Of a DNA stretch of 64,000 nucleotides, positions 56,706-64,000 are shown in pieces. Positions within the stretch are counted from its first letter, which is position 1, and each line of letters starts with the position of its first letter. The DNA is from Bradyrhizobium sp. DOA9 (GTDB taxonomy: Bacteria; Pseudomonadota; Alphaproteobacteria; Rhizobiales; Xanthobacteraceae), in the NCBI RefSeq assembly GCF_000617845.2, contig NZ_DF820425.1:379690-443689 (forward strand), in the 5' to 3' direction. Position numbers and translations under genes: made by a program. Under the pieces are notes generated by a model. It was not told the origin of the DNA and did not search any database. It worked only from the letters and a program-made list of their open reading frames with translations.

Positions 56706-58148
56706 ATGAGCCCTCCCTCGCAGATCTACGCGAAGATCACCGGCCCCATCGTCATGGTCGGCTTCGGCTCGATCGGCAAAGGCACGCTGCCCCTGATCGA
56801 GCGGCATCTCGATTACGACAAGTCGCGCATCACCGTGCTCGATCCCAAGGACGAGGGCCGCAAGGCGCTTTGCGAGAAGCACAATGTCCGCTTCATCCAG
56901 AAGGGCCTGACCAAGGACAATTACCGCGAGCTGCTGACCCCGCTGCTCACCGAGGGCGGCGGCCAGGGCTTCTGCGTCAACCTCTCGGTCGATACCGGCT
57001 CGACCGACATCATGGAGCTCTGCAACGAGCTCGGCGCGCTCTACATCGACACCGTCAACGAGCCCTGGCTCGGCTTCTATTTCGATTCCTCGAAGGGCCC
57101 CGAAGCGCGCTCCAATTACGCGTTGCGCGAAACGACGCTCGCCGCCAAGAAGGCCCGCCCGGCGGGCTCGACCACGGCGGTGTCCTGCTGCGGCGCCAAT
57201 CCCGGCATGGTCTCGTTCTTCGTCAAGCAGGCGCTGCTGAACGTCGCGGCCGATCTGAAGCTCAACGCCCCCAGGCCGAAGACCAAGGGCGAATGGGCGG
57301 ATTTGATGCGGCAAGCCGGCATCAAGGGCATCCACATCGCCGAGCGCGACACCCAGCGCTCGAAGAAGCCGAAGGAGCCCGACGTCTTCGTCAACACCTG
57401 GTCGGTAGAAGGTTTCCTGTCGGAAGGCATGCAGCCATCCGAGCTCGGCTGGGGCACCCATGAGAAATGGATGCCCGAGAATGCGCACACCCATGAAGCC
57501 GGCTGCGGCGCTGCCATCTATCTGATGCAGCCCGGCGCCAATACGCGCGTGCGCACCTGGTGCCCGACCCGCGGCGCCCAGTACGGCTTCCTCGTCACCC
57601 ACAACGAGTCGATCTCGATCGCCGATTACTTCACCGTGCGCGACGCCTCGGGCAAGGCGGTCTACCGGCCGACCTGCCACTACGCCTACCACCCGGCCGA
57701 CGATGCCGTGCTGTCGCTGCATGAAATGTTCGGCCGCGCCGGGAAGATGCAGGAGAAGCACCACATCCTCGAAGAGGACGAAATCATCGACGGCATCGAC
57801 GAGCTCGGCGTGCTGCTGTTCGGTCATGACAAGAACGCGTACTGGTACGGCTCGCAGCTCTCGATCGAAGAGACCCGCGAGCTCGCACCCTATCAGAACG
57901 CCACCGCCCTGCAGGTGACCTCTGCCGTGCTCGGCGGCATGGTGTGGGCGCTGGAGAACCCGAACGAGGGCATCGTCGAAGCCGACGAGATGGATTTCGA
58001 GCGCCTGCTCGAAATTCAGCTGCCGTATCTCGGTCCGGTGAAAGGTTTTTATACCGACTGGACCCCGCTGACGGATCGTCCGGGACTGTTCCCGGAGGAT
58101 ATCGACACCAGCGATCCCTGGCAGTTCCGGAATATTCTGGTGCGGTGA
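56706..58148 (+). CDS. hss: Homospermidine synthase
   Basis: A 480-residue NAD-dependent enzyme that joins two putrescines (or putrescine and spermidine) to homospermidine, the main long polyamine of rhizobia. It has the Rossmann motif VMVGFGSIGKGTLPLIERHL, then CVNLSVDTGSTDIM and YIDTVNEPWLGFYFDSS, GANPGMVSFFVKQAL, and EAGCGAAIYLMQPGAN. The length fits the Blastochloris and rhizobial enzymes (about 477-480). It ends the cluster that starts with ornithine decarboxylase. Confidence 0.96.
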   Translation: MSPPSQIYAKITGPIVMVGFGSIGKGTLPLIERHLDYDKSRITVLDPKDEGRKALCEKHNVRFIQKGLTKDNYRELLTPLLTEGGGQGFCVNLSVDTGSTDIMELCNELGALYIDTVNEPWLGFYFDSSKGPEARSNYALRETTLAAKKARPAGSTTAVSCCGANPGMVSFFVKQALLNVAADLKLNAPRPKTKGEWADLMRQAGIKGIHIAERDTQRSKKPKEPDVFVNTWSVEGFLSEGMQPSELGWGTHEKWMPENAHTHEAGCGAAIYLMQPGANTRVRTWCPTRGAQYGFLVTHNESISIADYFTVRDASGKAVYRPTCHYAYHPADDAVLSLHEMFGRAGKMQEKHHILEEDEIIDGIDELGVLLFGHDKNAYWYGSQLSIEETRELAPYQNATALQVTSAVLGGMVWALENPNEGIVEADEMDFERLLEIQLPYLGPVKGFYTDWTPLTDRPGLFPEDIDTSDPWQFRNILVR

Positions 58149-58245
58149 GGCGGCACGCTGATAAAAACAGCGAAAACAACCCCATGCACAGTAGACAGCG
58201 CAATGGCACGCCCTTGCGCGCGTGGGGCAAAAAGACGAGTTCCGT

Positions 58246-58587
58246 CTACTGCTTGTCCTTGATCGGCGGCGCGATCTTCTCGGCCGGGGCCGGTGGCAGC
58301 GCGGGCTTGGCCGCGCCTGCCGCGCCCTGGGTCTGCGGATCGGGCCGCGCCGGCTCAGGTGCCGGCGTGGTCGGCCGGTCGCCGCCGGGTTTTGCCTCTG
58401 CGGGCGTCTTGTCCTGATCGCTGGACGGCGTGCCCTGGAGCGGGGGCGTTGCCTGTGCCAGCTGCATCCGGCTTTCAGCGCGGATTTGCGCCAGCGACAG
58501 CACCGACACCACGACGCCTGCCGCGAACATCGCAGCGCCGATTGTCAGGTTGAGCTTCAGTCTGCGCTTGTCATCTCGGCCGGGCAT
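58246..58587 (-). CDS. Small anchored protein with Pro-rich tail
   Basis: About 113 residues from ATG 58587 (GTG 58596 possible). A charged start (MPGRDDKRRLKLNL) is followed by one membrane helix (TIGAAMFAAGVVVSVLSLAQI) and a periplasmic low-complexity tail rich in Pro, Ala, Gln and Lys (TPAEAKPGGDRPTTPAPEPA). No domain recognised. It converges on hss and follows the MgtC gene by about 100 bp on the same strand. Confidence 0.65.
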   Translation of the reverse strand: MPGRDDKRRLKLNLTIGAAMFAAGVVVSVLSLAQIRAESRMQLAQATPPLQGTPSSDQDKTPAEAKPGGDRPTTPAPEPARPDPQTQGAAGAAKPALPPAPAEKIAPPIKDKQ

Positions 58588-58688
58588 GTCGATCACCGCC
58601 TTTATCCACGGGGATCAACGAAACTGGGGCGCGCCGGTTCCGGAACCGAAGACGCGGGGAACCACCCGCTACGCGCCAAAACGCCGCG

Positions 58689-59405
58689 CTACTCCGTCGT
58701 GCTGACTTCCCAGGTTGCGTGTCGTACGCCCGGCAGATGCTGCAGATCGGTCGCCACCGCGTTCAGCTCGTTCGGGTCGACTGCGGTCGCGACCAGCCTG
58801 GCGGCGATCTCCAGAACGTCCTCGCTGATCTCGGCGACTTCGATGTCGGCCACCGCATATTTCGCTGCTTCGAGCTTGTCGACGAGGCGGTCGCGCATGT
58901 CGGGCAAGGCGTCGGCCGCAACCGCGAGCTTGAAATAGTAGGTCGCTTCCAGCGCCTTCTCGTTCAGCGGGATGCGGTTGATGGCGTTGACCAGCGGGCG
59001 CAGCATGGTGTTGCCGGCGATGACGAACACAGTCAGCGCGGCCGCCTGCGCGACCATGTCGGCGCCGGCGCAGGAGCCGACCGCGGCCGAGGCCCACAGC
59101 GTCGCCGCGGTGTTGAGGCCGCGCACGTCCATGCCCTGCTTCATGATGACGCCGGCCCCTAGGAAGCCGATGCCGGAAACGACGTAGGAGATCACCCGCA
59201 CCGCGCCGTCGGCGCCGGTCAGGTGCATGGCGAGATCGACGAAGGCGGCCGCGCCCACCGCGACCAGCACGTTGGTGCGCAGCCCCGCGGTGCGCTGGCG
59301 GTATTGCCGTTCGGCGCCGATCAAGGTGCCCAGCACGAAGGCCGTGATCAGGCTGATCAGCGTGTCGGCGAAATCGGCAAGCTGAAAGGTCGTCAGAAAT
59401 CGCAT
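58689..59405 (-). CDS. MgtC/SapB family membrane protein
   Basis: A 238-residue protein with four to five helices in the MgtC domain (FQLADFADTLISLITAFVLGTLIGAERQYRQ, RTNVLVAVGAAAFV, GIGFLGAGVIMKQGMDVRGLNTAATLWASAAVG) and a C-terminal ACT-like cytosolic domain. MgtC proteins help survival at low Mg2+ or control membrane ATPase. It is 30 bp downstream of the WD40 gene, so it may share the metal operon. No regulatory leader is visible. Confidence 0.93.
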   Translation of the reverse strand: MRFLTTFQLADFADTLISLITAFVLGTLIGAERQYRQRTAGLRTNVLVAVGAAAFVDLAMHLTGADGAVRVISYVVSGIGFLGAGVIMKQGMDVRGLNTAATLWASAAVGSCAGADMVAQAAALTVFVIAGNTMLRPLVNAINRIPLNEKALEATYYFKLAVAADALPDMRDRLVDKLEAAKYAVADIEVAEISEDVLEIAARLVATAVDPNELNAVATDLQHLPGVRHATWEVSTTE

Positions 59406-59435
59406 GGTCCCCTATACGGCGGGAACCATGACAGA

Positions 59436-60455
59436 TCAAAGCTCGAGCAGACCGCCGTCCCCATTTTCATCGGCAAAGGCCAGCAGCGTACCTTTGGCGT
59501 TCCAGGCAAGCGCGGCCACGGGCGGCGTGCCGTTGCGGCGGACCAGAATCTCCGCGCCGTCCTCCATGCGGACCATCAGCACGGTGCCGTCGCTGTAACC
59601 GGCGGCGAGGATGTCGTTCCTGGGATGACAGGCGACCACGGAGACGCGCGCCTGCAGCGGCGCCAGCATCGCGGGCTCCTTGCCCATCGGACCGTCCTTG
59701 CTGCCGAACGGCCAGATGATCACGGTGTCGGCGCCCGAGGTCGCCAGCCCCTTGCCGCCCGCGCTCCACGACATCGAGCGGACGCGGCCGGGGTAGCCGG
59801 TCATGCGCATGTGCCTGTTGTCGGCGAGCCGCCAGCCGTGCAGCGCCGGTTCGTGCATCGCGGTGACCAGGAATTTGTTGTCGGGGCTGAAGGCGACCGC
59901 ATGGTGCGAGCCGGCCCAGGGCAGGAATTCGGCCGATCCCGCCATGTTCGGAAACCACAGCGTCACGCCGTTGTAATGCGCGATTGCGAGCCGCAGGCCC
60001 TTCGGCGCGAAGGCGAGGCCGCCGACGGTCGAGGGCACGTCGATCGACTTCTCCTCGGCCTTGCCGCTCCTGACGGTCGCGGTCTTGCCGGCCGACCAGG
60101 CGAAGGCGCCGTCGGCGTGCAGCGCCACCGCGTCGATCCAGCGGCGCTTCGGGTCGGTGGCGAGCAGCGTCACCTCGCCCTTGGCATCGAGCGAGACGAC
60201 CTTGCCGTCGTCGCCGCCCATCACGATGCGCTTGCCGTCGGATGCGGTCGAGAGAATGCCGCCGCTGTGCACGGCAACCGTGGTGATCTCGCAATTGCTA
60301 TCAACGAATGCGACGGTCTCCTCGCCGCCGACGAAGGCGGCGCGCTCCTTGAGGAAATGCACAGAAGTCACGGCCATGCCGAGCGCGATGGGCTTGACGC
60401 GGTCGGTGACGGAAACGATCGAAGCGGACTCGGGCGCCGGCGTAAACTCTTTCAT
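59436..60455 (-). CDS. WD40-repeat protein
   Basis: A 339-residue beta-propeller protein with repeats such as LHGWRLADNRHMRMTGYP, VRSMSWSAGGKGLATSGADTVIIWPF and VVACHPRNDILAAGYSDGTVL. The ATG at 60455 overlaps the CobW stop by one base (TGATG), so the two are coupled. No signal peptide. WD40 proteins paired with CobW occur in alphaproteobacteria, and it may act as a scaffold for the GTPase. That link is inference. Confidence 0.9.
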   Translation of the reverse strand: MKEFTPAPESASIVSVTDRVKPIALGMAVTSVHFLKERAAFVGGEETVAFVDSNCEITTVAVHSGGILSTASDGKRIVMGGDDGKVVSLDAKGEVTLLATDPKRRWIDAVALHADGAFAWSAGKTATVRSGKAEEKSIDVPSTVGGLAFAPKGLRLAIAHYNGVTLWFPNMAGSAEFLPWAGSHHAVAFSPDNKFLVTAMHEPALHGWRLADNRHMRMTGYPGRVRSMSWSAGGKGLATSGADTVIIWPFGSKDGPMGKEPAMLAPLQARVSVVACHPRNDILAAGYSDGTVLMVRMEDGAEILVRRNGTPPVAALAWNAKGTLLAFADENGDGGLLEL

Positions 60456-61504
60456 CACGAGACGATGCAGCTCTCAAAACCCTTGCGGATCGCCTCTTCG
60501 GGCAATTCGCGGCCGATGAAGACGAGGCGGCTCTCGCGCGGCTCGCCATCCTTCCATTTCCGCTGGTGGTTGCCCTCCAGCATCATGTGGACGCCCTGGA
60601 AGACATAGCGGTCGTCGTCGTCGTGGAAGGCGAGTATGCCCTTGGAGCGCAGGATCTTGCCGCCCTCGACCTGCACCAGGTTCTGCAGCCAGGGCATGAA
60701 CACGTTCGGATCGAGCGGCTTGTCGGTCTTCAGCGAGAGCGACTGCATGTCCTCGTCGTGATAGTGCTTCAGGCCGTGACCGTGATCATGGTGATGATGG
60801 TCGTGGTCGTGATGGTGGTGATGATCATGGTCGTGGTCATGATCGTCGGCCTCCAGGAAATCCGGCTCGATGTCGAGGATGCGGTCGAGGTCGAAGGCGC
60901 CGCGGTCGAGCACGTCGGCCAGCGCCACCGCGCAGCGCTCGGTGCGATGCAGCTTCGCATAGGGGTTGATGCCGCGGATGCGGGCCTCGACCTCGGCGAG
61001 CTCGCCCTTGTTGACGAGGTCGGTCTTGTTCAGAACGATGACGTCGGCAAAGGCGATCTGGTTCTTGGCTTCAGGCGCATCCTTCAAGCGGTCCGACAGC
61101 CATTTGGCGTCGGCGACCGTCACGACCGCGTCGAGCCGCGCGTTCTTCTGCACGTCCTCGTCGACGAAGAAGGTCTGCGCGACGGGCGCGGGATCGGCAA
61201 GGCCAGTGGTCTCGACGATGATGGCGTCGAACTTGCCCTTGCGCTTCATCAGGCCGTCCATGATGCGGACGAGGTCGCCGCGCACGGTGCAGCAGATGCA
61301 GCCGTTGTTCATCTCGAACACTTCCTCGTCGGCGCCGATGATGAGGTCGTTGTCGATGCCGATCTCGCCGAATTCGTTGACGATGACGGCGTATTTCTTG
61401 CCGTGGTTCTCCGACAGGATGCGGTTGAGCAGCGTGGTCTTGCCGGCGCCGAGATAGCCGGTCAGCACGGTCACGGGAATTTTGGAGGCGGTCGCTTCAG
61501 ACAT
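60455..61504 (-). CDS. CobW/COG0523 GTPase with His-rich metal loop
   Basis: A 349-residue P-loop GTPase. It has GYLGAGKTTLLNRIL (P-loop), VNEFGEIGID, the metal-binding CICC motif (NNGCICCTVRGDL), ETTGLADPAP and NKTDL. Between domains, residues 219-246 are almost only His and Asp (DHDHDHDHHHHHDHDHHHHD), followed by the C-terminal CobW_C domain. COG0523 proteins such as ZigA or ZNG1 deliver zinc or other metals to target proteins. Its place after the metal ABC genes supports zinc. Confidence 0.95.
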   Translation of the reverse strand: MSEATASKIPVTVLTGYLGAGKTTLLNRILSENHGKKYAVIVNEFGEIGIDNDLIIGADEEVFEMNNGCICCTVRGDLVRIMDGLMKRKGKFDAIIVETTGLADPAPVAQTFFVDEDVQKNARLDAVVTVADAKWLSDRLKDAPEAKNQIAFADVIVLNKTDLVNKGELAEVEARIRGINPYAKLHRTERCAVALADVLDRGAFDLDRILDIEPDFLEADDHDHDHDHHHHHDHDHHHHDHGHGLKHYHDEDMQSLSLKTDKPLDPNVFMPWLQNLVQVEGGKILRSKGILAFHDDDDRYVFQGVHMMLEGNHQRKWKDGEPRESRLVFIGRELPEEAIRKGFESCIVS

Positions 61505-61555
61505 AAGAACTCCGGGGTCGGCTGGTCGCGCGACGCGAGGCGGGGTGGCCCCTGC

Positions 61556-62425
61556 CTAATGGTCAAGCGCGCTGGTCAGGGCCTTTATATTGTGCCTGAC
61601 CATGTCAATGTAAGTGGGTGCAGGCCCCTTTTCGCCGGTCAAACCGTCCGAAATCAGGGTCCCGCCGACCCTCGCCCCGGTCTCGGCGGCGATCCGCCGG
61701 ATCAGGCGATCGTCGGTGATATTTTCAAGGAACACGGCCGGGATCCTCGCGGCCTTGATCTGGCCGATGATGGCGGCGATATCGCGCGCGCTCGGCTCGG
61801 TTTCGGTGGAGACGCCCAGGGGCGCGATGAACCGGATACCGTATTCGCTGGAGAAATAGCCGAAGGCATCATGGGTGGAGATCACCTTGCGCCGCTCGGC
61901 TGGGATTTTTGCGACGGCGTCGCGGACCTCGCGGTCCAGTGTTTCGAGCTTTTCCAGATAGGCCTTGGCCTGGGCGCGGAAGAACTCCGCATCGTCAGGA
62001 GCGGCCGTGGCGAGCGCGCTCGCAATGTCGGTGACGTAGATCCTGGCGTTGGGGATAGACTGCCAGGCGTGGGGATCAGCGGCCGAGCCAAGCTTCAGCG
62101 GCGCGATGCCGGCGCTCGCGGTGATCACCTTGGCCTTGCTCCCTGCGGATTGCACGAGGCGCGGCAGCCAGCCTTCGAGGCCGAGCCCGTTGACGATGAC
62201 GAGCTTCGCCGCCGCGACCCGCTTCGCATCGCTCGGCGCCGGCGTATAGACGTGGACGTCGCTGTCGGGCCCTACCAGCGTCGTGACGCTGACCCGATCG
62301 CCGCCGACATTGCGGACGAAATCGCCGAGGATCGAGAAGCTCGCGACGACGTTGAGCCGCTCGGCGGCCTCAAGCGGCGAGGCGATCAGCAACATTGCAC
62401 AAACCAGGATGAACCGCATCGTCAT
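61556..62425 (-). CDS. Metal ABC transporter substrate-binding protein (zinc/manganese type)
   Basis: A 289-residue periplasmic protein with signal peptide MTMRFILVCAMLLIASPLEAAE. It belongs to the cluster A-I (ZnuA/TroA) family: metal-ligand His in DVHVYTPAPSD, His in DPHAWQ, His in STHDAFGYFSSEY, and Asp in LISDGL, giving a His3-Asp set. It lacks the His-rich loop of many ZnuA proteins. It overlaps the permease gene by 4 bp and lies 51 bp before CobW. Zinc is more likely than manganese. Confidence 0.92.
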   Translation of the reverse strand: MTMRFILVCAMLLIASPLEAAERLNVVASFSILGDFVRNVGGDRVSVTTLVGPDSDVHVYTPAPSDAKRVAAAKLVIVNGLGLEGWLPRLVQSAGSKAKVITASAGIAPLKLGSAADPHAWQSIPNARIYVTDIASALATAAPDDAEFFRAQAKAYLEKLETLDREVRDAVAKIPAERRKVISTHDAFGYFSSEYGIRFIAPLGVSTETEPSARDIAAIIGQIKAARIPAVFLENITDDRLIRRIAAETGARVGGTLISDGLTGEKGPAPTYIDMVRHNIKALTSALDH

Positions 62426-63291
62426 GCTTCCAGATGCCGGCCGGGAAACAGCTGCCGGACGATGCCGCCGACGCGGCCGAACAGAACCGAGATCAGGTAG
62501 ATCACCGTCGCCACCAGAATGATCGCGGGGCCGGATGGCACGCGGGTCTGGAACGACAGCACGAGGCCGGCATAGCCCGAGACCGCGGCAGCAACGACGG
62601 CGATGCAGATCATGGAGGTGAGATCGCGCGACCAGAACCTTGCGATGCCCGCGGGCAGGATCATCAGGCCCACCGCCAGCAGCGTGCCCAGCGCCTGAAA
62701 ACCGTTGACAAGGCTGATGACGACCAGCGCGAGGAAGGCGAGGTGAGCCGGGCCGCCGGCCCGGCTCACGGTGCGCAGGAACAGGGGATCGACGCTCTCG
62801 ATCACCAGCGGACGGTAGATCACCGCGAGCACCAGCAGCGTCACCGTGGCGTTGAAGGCCACCACCAGCAGGGTCTGATCGTCCATCGCGAGGATGTTGC
62901 CGAACAAGACATGGAGCAGGTCGATATTGGTGCCCTTGATCGAGACGATGGTGACGCCGAGCGCGAGCGACGCGAGATAGAAGGTCGCGAGCGAAGCGTC
63001 CTCCTTCAGCCCGGTCGAGCGCGCGACCACTCCGGCGAGGATCGCGACCGCGAAGCCGGCGATCAGGCCGCCGGCTGTCATCGCGAACAGATTGAGGCCG
63101 GAGAGCAGGAAACCGATTGCGGCGCCGGGCAGAATCGCATGCGCCATGGCGTCGCCGACGAGGCTCATCCGGCGCAGCATCAGGAACACGCCGATCGGCG
63201 CGCCCGCCAGTGCCAACGCGATCACCGCGGCGAGCGCCCGCCGCATGAACTCGAATTCGGTGAACGGACCGATCAGCGCGCCATAGAGCAT
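62422..63291 (-). CDS. Metal ABC transporter permease (ZnuB/TroC-like)
   Basis: A 289-residue membrane protein with eight or nine helices. It has the family blocks RRMSLVGDAMAHAILPGAAIGFLLSG, FGNILAMDDQTLL and VGLMILPAGIARFW. The start at 63291 is an ATG. It overlaps the binding-protein gene by 4 bp, and its start is 6 bp after the ATPase stop. It imports a divalent cation with its partners. Confidence 0.95.
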   Translation of the reverse strand: MLYGALIGPFTEFEFMRRALAAVIALALAGAPIGVFLMLRRMSLVGDAMAHAILPGAAIGFLLSGLNLFAMTAGGLIAGFAVAILAGVVARSTGLKEDASLATFYLASLALGVTIVSIKGTNIDLLHVLFGNILAMDDQTLLVVAFNATVTLLVLAVIYRPLVIESVDPLFLRTVSRAGGPAHLAFLALVVISLVNGFQALGTLLAVGLMILPAGIARFWSRDLTSMICIAVVAAAVSGYAGLVLSFQTRVPSGPAIILVATVIYLISVLFGRVGGIVRQLFPGRHLEA

Positions 63292-63297
63292 CGGAAA

Positions 63298-64000
63298 TCA
63301 GGCCGCCCGCGAGCTGACATCATCGGCCGCGCAGGCGGCTGCGCTGTCGTCGAAGGCCTCGCACATCCGCATCGCGACCAGCAGATTTTCGGGCGTCAGC
63401 ACCTCCGCCGTCGGGCCCCACGCGACCGGGCCGCGCGCCAGCACCAGCGTTTCGGTGAAATGGTTGCGCACCATCTCCATGTCGTGCAGCGCGGCAAGCA
63501 CGGTGCGGCCCTCGCCGTGCCAGCGCTTCACCAGCGCGAGCAGATCGGTGGTGGTCTTGCTGTCGATGGCGTTGAACGGCTCGTCCAGCACGATCAGGCG
63601 CGCGTCCTGAAGCAGCACCCGCGCGAACAGCACGCGCTGCATCTGGCCGCCGGAGAGCGTGCCGATCGGGCGGTTCTCGAAACCGCTGAGGCCAACGGCT
63701 CCGATCGCGCGGAGAATCTTGTCGCGCGCGGCCTTGCCGATGCCGCCGAACAGGCCTGTGCCACGCCACAGCCCGGTGCCGATGAAATCGAACACCGAGA
63801 TCGGGAAGCTGCGGTCGATCTCCGCGCTCTGCGGCAGATAGGCGATGTCGCGGGCGTCGAGCCCGCCGAGATGGATCGTCCCGTCGAGCGGCCTCAGGAT
63901 GCCGACGATGCCGCGCAGCAGCGTCGATTTGCCGGCGCCGTTGGGGCCGATCACCGCAACCAGCGCGCCCGGCGCGACCTCGCCGCTGAGATGATGCACG
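63298..64000 (-). CDS. Metal ABC transporter ATP-binding protein (5' end outside window)
   Basis: The visible 233 residues contain the Walker A motif GPNGAGKSTLLRGI, a Q-loop (YLPQSAEID), the signature LSGGQMQRVLFAR, Walker B LIVLDEPFNAID and the switch His (AALHDMEMV). The N-terminus continues past base 64000, so the start is not visible; the GTG at 63999 is only an in-frame codon. It is the first visible gene of the metal operon. No Zur-type site can be judged because the promoter lies outside. Confidence 0.93.
   Translation of the reverse strand, partial: VHHLSGEVAPGALVAVIGPNGAGKSTLLRGIVGILRPLDGTIHLGGLDARDIAYLPQSAEIDRSFPISVFDFIGTGLWRGTGLFGGIGKAARDKILRAIGAVGLSGFENRPIGTLSGGQMQRVLFARVLLQDARLIVLDEPFNAIDSKTTTDLLALVKRWHGEGRTVLAALHDMEMVRNHFTETLVLARGPVAWGPTAEVLTPENLLVAMRMCEAFDDSAAACAADDVSSRAA

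Noticed and set aside
60566..62500. Long rightward open frame opposite CobW and the binding protein
   Set aside because: Same shadow effect; it reads Asp/Val/Ala-rich junk across two well-supported genes.

Overview
The window reads as chromosomal DNA of a high-GC alphaproteobacterium, most likely Bradyrhizobium or a close relative. The support is: a homospermidine synthase next to an ornithine decarboxylase with a speF-type leader; a suhB/MmgR-type small RNA opposite an inositol-monophosphatase-family gene; a ROSE-type RNA thermometer in front of a class A small heat shock protein; CpdR; gltBD; and several families of palindromic intergenic repeats typical of these genomes. No symbiosis island, prophage, insertion sequence, rRNA or CRISPR array is visible. 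About 62 protein genes, one tRNA and one small RNA are listed.

Layout: (1) 65-9006: a leftward efflux operon (sensor-kinase-like protein, two membrane-fusion proteins, an RND pump, a small secreted protein) with a divergent TetR regulator, followed by a second TetR/membrane-protein pair and a small Cys-rich secreted protein. (2) 9095-12861: a clear promoter and operator drive five small genes of unknown function, then a patatin, acetoacetate decarboxylase and a 24-codon stump of a short-chain dehydrogenase that ends where repeat DNA starts. (3) 13183-23500: a haem-sensing adenylate cyclase, a mandelate-racemase-like enzyme, RidA, NUDIX, tRNA-Val, CpdR, N-formylglutamate amidohydrolase, the MmgR-type sRNA, a HisN-like phosphatase, LysR/TauE, GFA and LysE. 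(4) 23722-33442: a TPR adenylate cyclase, a large membrane-anchored dihaem protein, hydrolases, the ROSE-hsp20 unit, and an unknown membrane protein. (5) 33934-44366: gltB, gltD, a beta-barrel protein, kdsD, and a CMD/HxlR pair with tandem operators. (6) 44560-53567: NfeD/SPFH, an orphan ABC binding protein with ferrochelatase, MAPEG, a thioesterase, and a NicO/DUF1007/M3 peptidase operon. (7) 53694-58148: the polyamine operon. (8) 58246-64000: a leftward metal-uptake operon (ABC ATPase, permease, binding protein, CobW GTPase, WD40 protein, then MgtC).

How parts work together: one 20-bp operator-like sequence occurs, with 18 of 20 identities, both between the efflux operon and its TetR gene and across the predicted start site of the small-gene operon at 9160, so both units are probably one regulon. 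Ornithine is decarboxylated to putrescine and converted to homospermidine by genes in one cluster under a structured leader. Glutamate synthase is complete. The lipid/PHB-type cluster (patatin, acetoacetate decarboxylase, dehydrogenase stump) seems to have lost its last enzyme. The metal operon links high-affinity uptake (probably zinc) to a His-rich CobW GTPase.

All functions come from reading motifs and gene order by eye; no database search was possible.
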